Assembly (NCBI GenBank): GCA_900539835.1
Contig: UQDR01000002.1
Span: 62,001 to 126,000 of the forward strand
Direction of reading: 5' to 3'
Source: an uncultured Ruminococcus sp.
GTDB lineage: Bacteria; Bacillota; Clostridia; Oscillospirales; Ruminococcaceae
DNA length: 64,000 nucleotides
Part shown: one piece after another, positions 53,987 through 62,989 of the stretch
Numbering within the stretch: the first letter of the stretch is position 1
How the letters are laid out: every line of letters begins with the position of its first letter
The notes under the pieces: generated by a model
Told to the model about the DNA's origin: nothing
Databases searched by the model: none
Seen by the model: only the letters and a program-made list of their open reading frames with translations
Made by a program: the position numbers and the translations under genes

Positions 53987-54032
53987 AAAATCTGCATAAT
54001 CCTATTAAGGAATATGCAGATTATTTTTTATT
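53987..54032. terminator. Bidirectional terminator after the sirtuin gene
   Basis: AATCTGCAT (53989-53997) pairs with ATGCAGATT (54014-54022), followed by ATTTTTTATT; it overlaps the convergent gene's stop. Confidence 0.85.
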
Positions 54033-54726
54033 CAATTATGCTTCCGTCTGTTCCAATAGTCACAACCTGCCATGGAATAAACTTTCTGCTTTTCTGAAGA
54101 GCCGTCTTAACTGCATTCTCAATACCACCGCAGCATGGCACTTCCATTCTTACAACCGTCACACTTTTGATATTATTGCCTTCAATAATTGCCTGAAGCT
54201 TTTCCGAATAATCCCCTTTATCAAGCTTCGGACATCCGATCAAAGTAATCTTGTTTTTAATAAATCTGTTATGAAAATCACCATAAGCATAAGCCGTGCA
54301 GTCTGCTGCAATAAGCAAATCTGCGCCGTCAAAATACGAAGCATTAACCGGTACAAGCTTGATCTGAACCGGCCACTGTGAAAGTCTGCTCACAGCCGGC
54401 AAAACACTTTCTGCCCCTTTAATTTGAGTGTGTTTTATTACCCTTGAATGAGTCCCCGGACAACCACATGCTAAATCTTCCACCTGATTTTTCATCTGGT
54501 TAGCTTTAACCGCCGCCTCATTATATGCCAAAGCTTCACGTTCTTCAAAAGTAATCGCACCCGTCGGACAGCTTGGCAAACAATCCCCTAATCCGTCACA
54601 ATAATCATCTCTTAAAAGCTTCGCCTTGCCGTCAACCATGCCAATAGCTCCCTCATGACAAGCCTTTGCACAAAGTCCGCATCCGTTGCATTTCTCTTCA
54701 TCTATTTTTATAATCTTTCTTATCAT
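54028..54726 (-). CDS. 4Fe-4S ferredoxin-type protein
   Basis: A 232-residue iron-sulfur protein. Two 4Fe-4S motifs occupy the first 60 residues (CNGCGLCAKACHEG and CDGLGDCLPSCPTG), followed by CGCPGTHS and a C-terminal domain (DLLIAADCTAYAYGDFHN, VEVPCCGGIEN in similar form) with more cysteines. Similar proteins stand beside Crp/Fnr regulators in Clostridia, which suggests a role in an oxygen- or nitrosative-stress response. GGAGG precedes the ATG. The Crp/Fnr gene is divergent, and both probably share the palindromic site between them. Confidence 0.88.
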   Translation of the reverse strand: MIRKIIKIDEEKCNGCGLCAKACHEGAIGMVDGKAKLLRDDYCDGLGDCLPSCPTGAITFEEREALAYNEAAVKANQMKNQVEDLACGCPGTHSRVIKHTQIKGAESVLPAVSRLSQWPVQIKLVPVNASYFDGADLLIAADCTAYAYGDFHNRFIKNKITLIGCPKLDKGDYSEKLQAIIEGNNIKSVTVVRMEVPCCGGIENAVKTALQKSRKFIPWQVVTIGTDGSIIE

Positions 54727-54758
54727 TTTATAACCTCCGAATTTAATTCTAAGATCTT

Positions 54759-54817
54759 TTGACCTTGCAAAATTATTATATTATAATTAAATAATAAAGT
54801 CTGTTGTTTTTACAACA
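54759..54817 (+). promoter_or_regulatory. Promoter and Crp/Fnr-type palindrome
   Basis: TTGACC 54759-54764, 17-bp spacer, TATAAT 54782-54787, followed by the perfect palindrome TGTTGT-TTTT-ACAACA at 54802-54817, over or just after the start site of the regulator gene. Position suggests autorepression. Confidence 0.72.
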
Positions 54818-54833
54818 AAAATCGAGGAAATTC

Positions 54834-55508
54834 ATGATAAAATATATTGAAATCTTAGGAAAAACTGAGCTGTTCTCAAAGTTTGAGTTTAAAGAGATAG
54901 AAACTATTTTAAAAAGCTCATCATTAAAAATAAAAAATTATAAAAGCAGTGAAGCTGTCTTTTTGTCAGGAAACCCCGCACAGTTTATAGGTATAGTCCT
55001 TTCAGGTCAGGTTATAATCACAAAAGAAGATTTTTACGGAAACAGAAATATCCTTGCATATATAAATAAAGGAGAAATCTTTGGTGAAGCCTTTGCCTGT
55101 GCCGAAACAAATACCCTCCCTATAAGCGTGTTTGCGTCACATCCGTCTGAGATATTGCTGATAAATTTTAAAGATTTGTTTTCGCCTGACCTTACCCCTT
55201 CCCCGTTACAGTTTAAGCTGATAAGCAATATGCTGAAAATCATGGCATATAAAAACCTGAAGCTTAACCAAAAAATTCAGCTTCTCTCCAAACGTACAAC
55301 ACAAGAGAAATTACTTGACTACTTATCTTTGCAGGCTGAAAAATCAAACAGCAATTCATTTTACATTCCGTTTAACAGACAAGAGCTTGCCGATTATCTT
55401 TCAGTAGACAGAAGTGCAATGTCCGCTCAGCTATGTAAATTAAGAGATATGGGCATTTTAAATTTTCATAAAAATCATTTTATATTGACAAACAAAAAGA
55501 CGCAGTAA
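54834..55508 (+). CDS. Crp/Fnr-family transcription regulator
   Basis: A 224-residue regulator with a cyclic-nucleotide-binding-type beta-barrel (about 20-115, including GIVLSGQVIITKED and GEIFGEAFACAE), a long dimer helix, and a C-terminal helix-turn-helix (FNRQELADYLSVDRSAMSAQLCKL). No N-terminal Cys cluster, so not a classical FNR oxygen sensor. GAGGAAA precedes ATG 54834. Its stop codon lies inside a hairpin that terminates the opposite-strand RNA. Confidence 0.9.
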   Translation: MIKYIEILGKTELFSKFEFKEIETILKSSSLKIKNYKSSEAVFLSGNPAQFIGIVLSGQVIITKEDFYGNRNILAYINKGEIFGEAFACAETNTLPISVFASHPSEILLINFKDLFSPDLTPSPLQFKLISNMLKIMAYKNLKLNQKIQLLSKRTTQEKLLDYLSLQAEKSNSNSFYIPFNRQELADYLSVDRSAMSAQLCKLRDMGILNFHKNHFILTNKKTQ

Positions 55509-55514
55509 ATGCGT
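55495..55514 (-). terminator. Minus-strand terminator overlapping the Crp/Fnr stop
   Basis: GACGCA-TTTAC-TGCGTC read on the minus strand, followed by TTTTTGTTT; on the plus strand only a weak T run follows, so it acts mainly on minus-strand transcripts. Confidence 0.8.
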
Positions 55515-55856
55515 CCTTCTGCCAGTAAATATGAAAGAGTGTTAAAAAGGTTATGATTTCTTTTATCTTTGTCGAAAAAATAAGCCTTTAAATAAAGATA
55601 CCTTGGAACAATCCTTAAAATTCCTATACCTGTTGCCTAATGACAGCTAAAGGCGAAAACAGGCGGCTTTGTCAAAAACAAATTCCCCAATAAGTAGATC
55701 CCGCATTGTTGAAATCTTAGTATATAATATGTATTCTCTGTTGATCCTGCAAAGCTCACATCATATACGTTGGAGGCATATTATGACATATGATTCATGA
55801 TTCATATTTACTGATAAACCCTTTGAAACAGAAAAATTTTACTGTTTCTTAGTGTT
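55497..55856 (-). ncRNA. candidate structured noncoding RNA, about 360 nt
   Basis: No credible reading frame is present, yet on the minus strand a perfect consensus promoter is followed by several strong hairpins and ends at a good terminator. Near the 5' end ATAAAC/GTTTAT encloses GAAACAG/CTGTTTC. A 12-bp stem with two G.U pairs joins 55757-55768 and 55720-55731 around a 25-nt loop. A two-part stem CCTGTT...GCCT/AGGC...AACAGG spans 55629-55663. It matches no RNA family I can recognise; tmRNA, SRP RNA and RNase P signatures are absent. 5' and 3' ends are estimates. Confidence 0.68.
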
Positions 55857-55862
55857 TATCAT

Positions 55863-55891
55863 ATTATATCATAGCTGTTTTAATTTGTCAA
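55863..55891 (-). promoter_or_regulatory. Promoter of the candidate RNA
   Basis: On the minus strand TTGACA (55891-55886), 17-bp spacer, TATAAT (55868-55863): a perfect consensus, with no gene on that strand for more than 800 bp downstream. Confidence 0.85.
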
Positions 55892-56050
55892 TAGTGTAAT
55901 ATAAATCTTTTTCATTATTTTGTTAATTTTTATTAAATTAGAGAAAAGATTTTATTAAATATAGCTAAAGCGATAATCGCCATAAAATCAGCAATTTGAA
56001 CATAATAACGCCTACAAGAAATTACATAATATGAACTTTGTCTAAATAAT

Positions 56051-57856
56051 TTACAGTTTTTTTACAATTACAGCGCTTAACGGAGAAAGCCTTAAATTCA
56101 AACAATTACAATGAGATACTAAATTTTTATTAATACAATTTGAACCGCCGTAAATATCACGGTCGGAATTTAAAATTTCTTTAAACTCACCGTTTTCCTT
56201 TACCTTTAGTGTATAGTTCTGACTCATTCCGGAGAAGTTTAAAACAACGTATAATTCACTGCCCTCAAAATCTGTGCGGCAATATGCATAAATACTCTGA
56301 TTGCTGTTATCTGCGTCACACCATTTAAAAGCTTCACTGTTATAATCATATTTGTATAAAGCCGGCTCATTGAGATAAATATTATGGAGCCTTTTCAAAT
56401 ATTCGTGCAGGCTGTCATGTGCAGGATATTCAAGCAAATTCCATCCAAGCTCCTTGTCCTCACGCCATTCAATATATTCCCCCAGCTCGTTGCCCATAAA
56501 ATTAAGCTTCTTTCCCGGATGGGTGAATTGAAAAGTATATAAAGCCTTTATCGTTGCCATTTTCTCATTCTGTGTTCCGAAAACCTTGTCAATCATTGTC
56601 CTTTTCCCATGAACAACTTCATCATGAGAATACGGAAGAATAAAAAGATCATTATAAAAATAACTCATTGAAAAGTTCATCTTGTTGTGATGATACTTTC
56701 GTTCAAATGGCGGAGTTTTAATATAATTAAGTGTGTCATTCATAAAGCCCAGATCCCACTTATAATCAAATCCAAGCCCGCCGAATTCGACCGGAGCCGT
56801 AACCTTGCCATAGTCAGTAGAATCCTCTGCGAAAAGCATAACATCAGGATGAGCCTTCTGTATTTCATAATTAGTGTTCTTTAAAAACCAAATTCCCGAA
56901 TCGTTTAAAGGATTCTCCTTCCTGCCATATTTATATATTAAACATGCCACAGCGTCATATCTTAATCCGTCAATGTGATATTTTTCTATCCAAAAATTAA
57001 TTGATGACTTGATAAAGCTCAGAACATGAGGCTTGGAATAATCAAATAAAGCAGTGTTCCATTCAGAATACCTCTGATCCTCATAATCGCTTTCAAAAAG
57101 AAAACCGCCGTCATAAATATGAAGCGCATAAAAATCCCTTACAAAGTGTACAGGTACAAAATCAAGTATAACTCCGATTCCATTTTTATGACAAGCCTCA
57201 ACAAACTTCATCAGTCCCTCAGGTTCTCCGTAACGTGAAGTCGCCGAATAATAACCCGAAACCTGATATCCCCATGACCCGTCAAAGGGATATTCCGTCA
57301 GCGGAAGCAGCTCAATGTGTGTATAACCCATGTCCTTTACATATGGAATAAGTAAATCTATCATCTCTTCATATGTATAAAACCTTTCGGTTTCCTCTTT
57401 ACCAGGCTTGATCTTCCATGAACCAAAATGAACCTCATATATGTTCATTGGCTTGTTATAATTCTTGTCACGGCTTGATATCCACTCGCTGTCATCCCAA
57501 TGGTAACTTTCCATGTCATAAACAAAAGATGCAGTGTCAGGTCTTACCTCGCTGTAAAAAGCAAAAGGATCCGCCCTTGCATACTCCTCATCATCAGCCG
57601 TAATAATGCTGTATTTATACGGCACCGATATGTCATATCCCTTAATAAAGCATTCCCAGAACCCGTGTTCATCACGTTCCATATCATGCTTTTTAAAATT
57701 GAATAAAAGTGATACTTTTTTTGCATTAGGTGCATAGGTCACAAACTTTACACCACCGTTTACAATGTGTGCCCCTAATTCATCGTAAGCATTTATCGAC
57801 TTGCCCTGAAGAAATTCTTTTCTGATGTTCATAAATAAAACAGGCTGAAAAGCCAT
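56051..57856 (-). CDS. glgB: 1,4-alpha-glucan branching enzyme
   Basis: A 601-residue GH13 branching enzyme that makes the alpha-1,6 branches of glycogen. An N-terminal CBM48 domain (about 28-110, VNGGVKFVTYAPNAKKV) precedes the barrel; the nucleophile Asp lies in DGLRYDAVACLI, the acid/base Glu in LFAEDST and the third Asp in YSHDEVVHGK. It is short for the family, lacking the extra N1 domain. AAGGAGG abuts the ATG at 57856 with almost no spacer, so a later ATG may be used. Single gene, away from glgP. Confidence 0.94.
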   Translation of the reverse strand: MAFQPVLFMNIRKEFLQGKSINAYDELGAHIVNGGVKFVTYAPNAKKVSLLFNFKKHDMERDEHGFWECFIKGYDISVPYKYSIITADDEEYARADPFAFYSEVRPDTASFVYDMESYHWDDSEWISSRDKNYNKPMNIYEVHFGSWKIKPGKEETERFYTYEEMIDLLIPYVKDMGYTHIELLPLTEYPFDGSWGYQVSGYYSATSRYGEPEGLMKFVEACHKNGIGVILDFVPVHFVRDFYALHIYDGGFLFESDYEDQRYSEWNTALFDYSKPHVLSFIKSSINFWIEKYHIDGLRYDAVACLIYKYGRKENPLNDSGIWFLKNTNYEIQKAHPDVMLFAEDSTDYGKVTAPVEFGGLGFDYKWDLGFMNDTLNYIKTPPFERKYHHNKMNFSMSYFYNDLFILPYSHDEVVHGKRTMIDKVFGTQNEKMATIKALYTFQFTHPGKKLNFMGNELGEYIEWREDKELGWNLLEYPAHDSLHEYLKRLHNIYLNEPALYKYDYNSEAFKWCDADNSNQSIYAYCRTDFEGSELYVVLNFSGMSQNYTLKVKENGEFKEILNSDRDIYGGSNCINKNLVSHCNCLNLRLSPLSAVIVKKL

Positions 57857-57888
57857 CCTCCTTCATTTTATGTTAAAGCTCAAAAGCC

Positions 57889-57916
57889 TTGAAATTTTCC
57901 GTAAATATGTTATACT
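57889..57916 (+). promoter_or_regulatory. Promoter of the TetR gene
   Basis: TTGAAA 57889-57894, 16-bp spacer, TATACT 57911-57916. Confidence 0.65.
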
Positions 57917-57982
57917 ATAATTAAATGTGTCATCTTATATGCTTTAGTTACTTGTAAAATAAATTAAAAAAAGAGGTATACT

Positions 57983-58543
57983 ATGTCCAGTTCCGCTATA
58001 ACAAAAAAAGCCCTTGCCGATTCTTTAAAAAACCTATGCGTTCAAAAGCCTTTCGATAAAATATCCATATCCGATATAACAAACGACTGCGGACTAAACA
58101 GACAGTCATTTTATTATCACTTTCAAGATAAATTTGAACTTTTAAGCTGGGTCTATTATAATGAGCTTTTTAAGCATTATTCAAACGGAATCGGTTTTTC
58201 AAACTGGTCTGAAAGACTTGAAGAATTGCTGAGAACTATGGAGCAAAACCGAAGCTTTTATACCTCAACACTAAAAAGCGGCGATAATACATTTCAAAAA
58301 TATCTTTTTTCCATAGTGCATCAATTGTTTATAAAATTCTTTGAATATATGGTAACACCCGATGCGGGAATATATTCTACACCAAGCTTTTTTGCAGATT
58401 TTTATGCCCATGGCTTTTGCGGTATAATAATTGATTGGGCAGTAAACGGCATGAGCGTGTCACCCCATAATTTAATGATAAAGTTTAAAAACCTTGCCTT
58501 TGAAAACGGTTATATAAGCGAAGGCTTTAAACAGACATTTTAA
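57983..58543 (+). CDS. TetR-family regulator (DhaS-like)
   Basis: A 186-residue regulator with an N-terminal TetR helix-turn-helix (about 8-52, KISISDITNDCGLNRQSFYYHF) and a C-terminal domain like that of DhaS-type TetR proteins of Firmicutes (DFYAHGFCGIIIDWAVNGM). In Lactococcus DhaS activates dihydroxyacetone kinase genes; no dha genes are near here, so the target is unknown. It is divergent from glgB, and the shared 126-bp region may hold its operator. AAAGAGG precedes the ATG. Confidence 0.88.
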   Translation: MSSSAITKKALADSLKNLCVQKPFDKISISDITNDCGLNRQSFYYHFQDKFELLSWVYYNELFKHYSNGIGFSNWSERLEELLRTMEQNRSFYTSTLKSGDNTFQKYLFSIVHQLFIKFFEYMVTPDAGIYSTPSFFADFYAHGFCGIIIDWAVNGMSVSPHNLMIKFKNLAFENGYISEGFKQTF

Positions 58544-58689
58544 TCAATAATATTATAAAATAATTACCCCTTTTTGAGAATAGACAGTTTTAGTCACCTG
58601 TCAAAAATCACGACACCTATATAAATTTGCATAAAATAACGGCTGACAATTTGTCAGTCGTTATTTTGATATCTGATAAATTCTATACC

Positions 58690-59145
58690 TTACGGCCCTG
58701 TGTATGTTTCAGCTATTTTCCAGTCTGAATTTTCCGTTTCTCTGACCAGTGCAAAGAATATACTGCCTGATGGTCCGAAAAAGACAGTTTCTTTTACAAA
58801 CGGCAAGTAATGACACTGATAATTCACTAAATATTGCTTAGCTTCATAATAGTCCTCATACTTGTTCCAGTTTGACGGCATTCCATAATCATCAATACTG
58901 TCTGCATTTGCCGATGTAATAGTATTGAAAGAAAAAGCGGAAAAATTCGGGTTTAATGAAATTAAATTTGCCTGTTTAGGACTGTTGCCGTCAATATACT
59001 CAAAATATTTTTCAATCGTCTGCTCAGGGGTGAGCCCATGAGGTACTTCATAATCTTTGCTGAATTTGTATTTAGGAACAGCAAAACAAACCAATGCCGC
59101 AACAGCTATCACTAATAATATCCCAACTGCTCTTATCCTTTTCAT
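58690..59145 (-). CDS. membrane-anchored hypothetical protein
   Basis: A 151-residue protein with one N-terminal membrane helix (about 4-24) and an extracellular domain beginning GLTPEQTIEKYFEYIDGNSPKQA, like NTF2-type or DUF4829-type stress or lipoprotein domains. I do not assign a function. It starts 29 bp after the stop of the YfhO-like gene and is probably the last gene of that three-gene operon. Confidence 0.72.
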   Translation of the reverse strand: MKRIRAVGILLVIAVAALVCFAVPKYKFSKDYEVPHGLTPEQTIEKYFEYIDGNSPKQANLISLNPNFSAFSFNTITSANADSIDDYGMPSNWNKYEDYYEAKQYLVNYQCHYLPFVKETVFFGPSGSIFFALVRETENSDWKIAETYTGP

Positions 59146-59174
59146 GATGTCCGCTCCTCATATGCTGACCAAGT

Positions 59175-61715
59175 TTAAGAATGATTATTATTTTTTCTTC
59201 TGATACAATCCAAAACACCCACTGCTATCAATAGTATAAAACCTGCAATAGATAAAATCTTACCCTCTCTGAGAAAAGGAGCTTTGAAAATAATTTCTAT
59301 TTCATGTTCTCCCTTTTCAAGCGGGAAACCAATAAACGAAGTATCAACCCTTTGGCATTCCCTGTCCTCACCGTCAACAATAACCTTAAATCCCTCATCA
59401 TAAGGTATCGATAAGTTAAACCAGCCGTCTTGTTTACACGAAACAGTTCCCTTTATTACCTTATCACCCACACCGGAATCATTTTCATCTTCCATGATAC
59501 CGTTTAATTCTGCACCAACTGTCGGTAAATCCATAAAATATGCCTCAATATCACTGACTTCATATTTTCCTTTGGAAAACTCAATAGTGATTTCATTTAT
59601 CTCCTGTTCACCGTCAGTCGTCAATGTATATTCAAAGCTTCTGTTGTTATTGTAATATTTCCAGTCGGGAGATGTCAGCTTGTTTTTAATGCCATTAACA
59701 GTGATTTTAACATCTTTTCTGTGCCCACGCATAGTATTGTCAACATTAAATCTCAGCATTAAAACCTTGTCTTTAGTAAGTGGTCTGTCAAGCCTTACAG
59801 TCTGTGAAAATTTTTCTCTGCTTTCAATTAAATATCCGTCACTGCCTGTTGATATCCTGTCATTTTCCTCAAGCTGGACGCCATTTATTTTTTCAACGCT
59901 TGATTTAAATCCGCTTGCTCCAGCCTTAGGAACAATAACATAATTCATTAAAGCCTCCACATTATACGGATAATCCAATGCCTTGTACTCTTCTTCACCC
60001 ATTATCTTTGATGAAACATATCCGATAGGATAAACATTGTCGTTTTTATAAAGATTCAAATTACCCGAAACCTTTATTCTTTCATATCCGGTCGGAGCGC
60101 TCTCCTTGTCTGATATCAAATATTTGCTTCCCATATACATGTTGAAAAGAACATTCCTTGACGCCGTTGTTAAAGCAGAATTTCTGTATTCGTTTTCATT
60201 TTTTATCTCGTTAAAATAGAAATTATTAAAATTCTTGTTGTGTAACGACGAATAAACATCCGTCGAATAAAAGCCCATGTTATAAACCATATTTACAGTC
60301 TGAGAACTGTTGAATAGATTGATCGTTCTAAATAATCCATCATTTTTTGCCACAATATCCGCAAGCTCTTCAAGATCATAAGAATCATTTTTCTTTATTT
60401 CATCATAAGTAACAAGCTTGTCAGAAAAATTGCTTGCAACCATTGATATACAAGAAAGCGCCAGCATGGAAAACACAATAAATCCACGCTTTTTCAGCTT
60501 ATAAAAACAAATCAGACATATGATAAGAATAACAGAGTCAGCATAAATCCCCAACCTTGTCATTCTTCCTCCGCCCATGGACACGATTCCTAAAGCCAAT
60601 ACTATCAAAGTTGCCGGAAATACAAATTTGAATTTATATCTTTCTTGAACTAAATCTTCAAATGCCTCGCCTATTATTAAAGTAGCAATAGGTACAAATG
60701 GAATAAGTACCTTCGGGTCAATGTACATTCCTCCGTTTAAAGCAAAAACAAATACAGGACAGCATATTAAAACAGCCATAACTATGCAGATAAAGCGTCT
60801 TGCCTTGTCCTTCGCCATAATTCCGATTATGCATGCCGTAACAAGAAAACATGATAACCCCATTGAGTAATGTCCGGATGATATATAGTTAAGAGATACT
60901 TTAGGCAATAGCTGAAAAATGTTTATGTGAGAGTTTCCGCCGTCACGTCCCCCAAGCATAGCCGCAGCCGTCGGAAGAAGCAATACCCCCGCCATCATTA
61001 CACTGATAAAAAGTCTGCCTGCAAATCGAACCGCAGTTTTTAAAAACTCCTTTAATGTCACTTTTTCAGTTGTTTTAAGATAACAGTAAACGCCGTAAAC
61101 AGCCACTGCTATGAGTGCAGGAATGCTGAAATAATAGCTTGATATTATAATTAAAAAGCAAAATACAATAAGTCTTGTTTTCTTGCCCTTAAAAAAATAA
61201 TCCTCCACCGCCATTAAAGCCAGCAGTAAAAACGGCATATAGTTTACAAACATAACATGCCTGTGGCTGTGGAAAATCAGAGAATCGGACAGTAAAAATA
61301 CTGCACTTAAAAGAAAAGCCGTGTTTTCCCTGAACTTGCGGTTCATGAATATATAGAAAATAATAATGTCCGCAGCAATCCCGACCATGCTTGCCGCCTG
61401 AAGATATGTCGACATCTTTACAAACGGCAGAAGATAGGAGAAAAGAATGAACGGTGAATAAAGCCCGTAATATGAAAAATAATATATGTTTTCTCCCGCA
61501 CCGATGTTAGGCGCAAAGCTCGGAAAAAATTCTCCTGTTTCATAAAAAAGCTTTCTGAAATAATCAGGAATGGCATAATGCTGTCCCGCCCAGTCAAGAC
61601 TCGAACCATATGCATATTTAAATCTTGTCAAAAGCAAAACCAGTAATACATAAATCCCTAAAAGAATGCCAATTCTTACAATGTGTCTTTTGTTCTTCTC
61701 AATAAATCTGTTCAT
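59175..61715 (-). CDS. YfhO-family polytopic membrane protein
   Basis: An 846-residue membrane protein with about twelve helices in the first half and a C-terminal extracellular beta-rich part ending in one helix. YfhO proteins are GT-C-like and have been linked to glycosylation of lipoteichoic acid in Bacillus. The N-terminal loop carries SLDWAGQHYAIPDYFR, whose Asp is a candidate catalytic residue. The gene overlaps the PIG-L gene by 4 bp, so the two products probably act on one surface glycan. Confidence 0.88.
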   Translation of the reverse strand: MNRFIEKNKRHIVRIGILLGIYVLLVLLLTRFKYAYGSSLDWAGQHYAIPDYFRKLFYETGEFFPSFAPNIGAGENIYYFSYYGLYSPFILFSYLLPFVKMSTYLQAASMVGIAADIIIFYIFMNRKFRENTAFLLSAVFLLSDSLIFHSHRHVMFVNYMPFLLLALMAVEDYFFKGKKTRLIVFCFLIIISSYYFSIPALIAVAVYGVYCYLKTTEKVTLKEFLKTAVRFAGRLFISVMMAGVLLLPTAAAMLGGRDGGNSHINIFQLLPKVSLNYISSGHYSMGLSCFLVTACIIGIMAKDKARRFICIVMAVLICCPVFVFALNGGMYIDPKVLIPFVPIATLIIGEAFEDLVQERYKFKFVFPATLIVLALGIVSMGGGRMTRLGIYADSVILIICLICFYKLKKRGFIVFSMLALSCISMVASNFSDKLVTYDEIKKNDSYDLEELADIVAKNDGLFRTINLFNSSQTVNMVYNMGFYSTDVYSSLHNKNFNNFYFNEIKNENEYRNSALTTASRNVLFNMYMGSKYLISDKESAPTGYERIKVSGNLNLYKNDNVYPIGYVSSKIMGEEEYKALDYPYNVEALMNYVIVPKAGASGFKSSVEKINGVQLEENDRISTGSDGYLIESREKFSQTVRLDRPLTKDKVLMLRFNVDNTMRGHRKDVKITVNGIKNKLTSPDWKYYNNNRSFEYTLTTDGEQEINEITIEFSKGKYEVSDIEAYFMDLPTVGAELNGIMEDENDSGVGDKVIKGTVSCKQDGWFNLSIPYDEGFKVIVDGEDRECQRVDTSFIGFPLEKGEHEIEIIFKAPFLREGKILSIAGFILLIAVGVLDCIRRKNNNHS

Positions 61716-62455
61716 ATATCACTTTCACTTCCGGAATCATATTTCTCCCACATTTCATATTCAGCCGCATGCCATAATTTATCCACGGTCTTTTGCTGTG
61801 AAGCATAATAAGGTGCAAGATTTTCTTTAAATCTCAGTCTTTCATCATCTAATTTTTCAAGCTGATTTTCTACATCGGCAAGCTTTGATTTCTTATAATA
61901 TTTGCCGAAAAAATATAAATCCGAACTTAGCTTTTTATTTTCATAAATATCGGTAACATATTGATGTACCATTTTGTGATGCTGATGTCCATATTCACCG
62001 TCTTTGTTGTGAGTAACAATAAGCTCCCAGTCTTTATATTCCATAACAGTGGTCAGATCATCAGTAATTTTACGGCTTACCCTGCCCCAATCATCTCTCT
62101 TTCCTGCAACCTTGTCGGGATAAAATAAAATCAAAGGCTCGTTTCCCGATTCTGTTACTACTTTCTCGAATTCCGCCGAACGAACCTTGTCATAGCCTCT
62201 TGTTACACAGACAACAAGATAATTTCCGTCCATTAAATGTCCGCCGCCCCAAAGAAGCTCATCGTCAGGGTGTGCAACGATCATAAGCTTATCCGCATTT
62301 GCTCCCGGAATATTTTCTGTTTTTAATACCGGTACATCATATGCTTCTTTGTATTCGTTTTTTATATCTGCAATATAGCATAAAATCGTAATAGTCACTG
62401 CAGCAAAAATAAAAAATGCCGCAATATATATCTTAGTATGCCTTATTCCTTTCAA
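61712..62455 (-). CDS. PIG-L family deacetylase, membrane-anchored
   Basis: A 247-residue protein with one N-terminal membrane helix (about 8-28) and a PIG-L deacetylase domain whose metal motif is IVAHPDDELLWGGGHL; HKDGEYGHQHHKMVHQ supplies the third His. Members remove acetyl groups from GlcNAc-containing lipids or sugars. First gene of an operon with a YfhO-type membrane protein, with ATGA overlap. It faces the outside, so it could tailor wall polymers or glycolipids; the substrate is unknown. Confidence 0.9.
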   Translation of the reverse strand: MKGIRHTKIYIAAFFIFAAVTITILCYIADIKNEYKEAYDVPVLKTENIPGANADKLMIVAHPDDELLWGGGHLMDGNYLVVCVTRGYDKVRSAEFEKVVTESGNEPLILFYPDKVAGKRDDWGRVSRKITDDLTTVMEYKDWELIVTHNKDGEYGHQHHKMVHQYVTDIYENKKLSSDLYFFGKYYKKSKLADVENQLEKLDDERLRFKENLAPYYASQQKTVDKLWHAAEYEMWEKYDSGSESDI

Positions 62456-62631
62456 AAACTCTCCTCCAATCGAATTTTTGTGTAAATGTTAAAATATTTT
62501 TACTTCATTAACTATTATACTTCTAAAGTATTTTTATGTCAATTAACATAACTTATAAAAAAATTATACTTATCTTAGATTTTTCTTAAGGAATCTGTAT
62601 AAAATCAAATGTAAATAAAGTATGAATGCAC

Positions 62632-62660
62632 TTGACAAATGCGTTTTGTTGGAATATAAT
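62632..62660 (+). promoter_or_regulatory. Consensus promoter of the T-box-leuA unit
   Basis: TTGACA 62632-62637, 17-bp spacer, TATAAT 62655-62660: perfect consensus. Confidence 0.93.
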
Positions 62661-62666
62661 ATTATC

Positions 62667-62934
62667 AATATTATAAATGCTTTGACAGGAAAAAAAGCGT
62701 ATGTTCAGGTTTCAGAGAGCTGTCGGTTGGTGTAAGACAGTACGAAATATATGCTATAACTCATCCTCGAGCAGGTGCAGTGAAATTTTTCAGTAGCTTC
62801 ACACGGGCAGCTCCCGTTACAGAGCGGCGCATTGATAGATGCGGCTGAGGTGTGTAATGTGAATTATACACGAATTAGAGTGGTAACACGGGTATTTCGC
62901 TCGTCTCTTGTTTTTAAGAGACGGGTTTTTTTAT
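62667..62934 (+). promoter_or_regulatory. Leucine-specific T-box riboswitch
   Basis: The 5' leader shows the T-box plan. Stem I contains the GGTTGGTG element and a specifier loop with CTC (62760-62762), a leucine codon. The T-box sequence AGAGTGGTAACACGG (62877-62891) carries TGGT at 62881-62884 for the uncharged NCCA end, matching an A discriminator. A terminator (CGTCTCTT/AAGAGACG, 62902-62923) with seven T follows. Uncharged tRNA-Leu should turn on leuA. Confidence 0.92.
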
Positions 62935-62989
62935 ATCTCTATGGCTGCATAACTTAATAAACACAATAATTTATAAGGAGGACGCAAAG

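Noticed and set aside
55774..55795. Plus-strand GGAGG followed by ATG and a five-codon frame (MTYDS)
   Set aside because: Could be a leader peptide, but no plus-strand promoter fits and the minus-strand RNA explains the region better.
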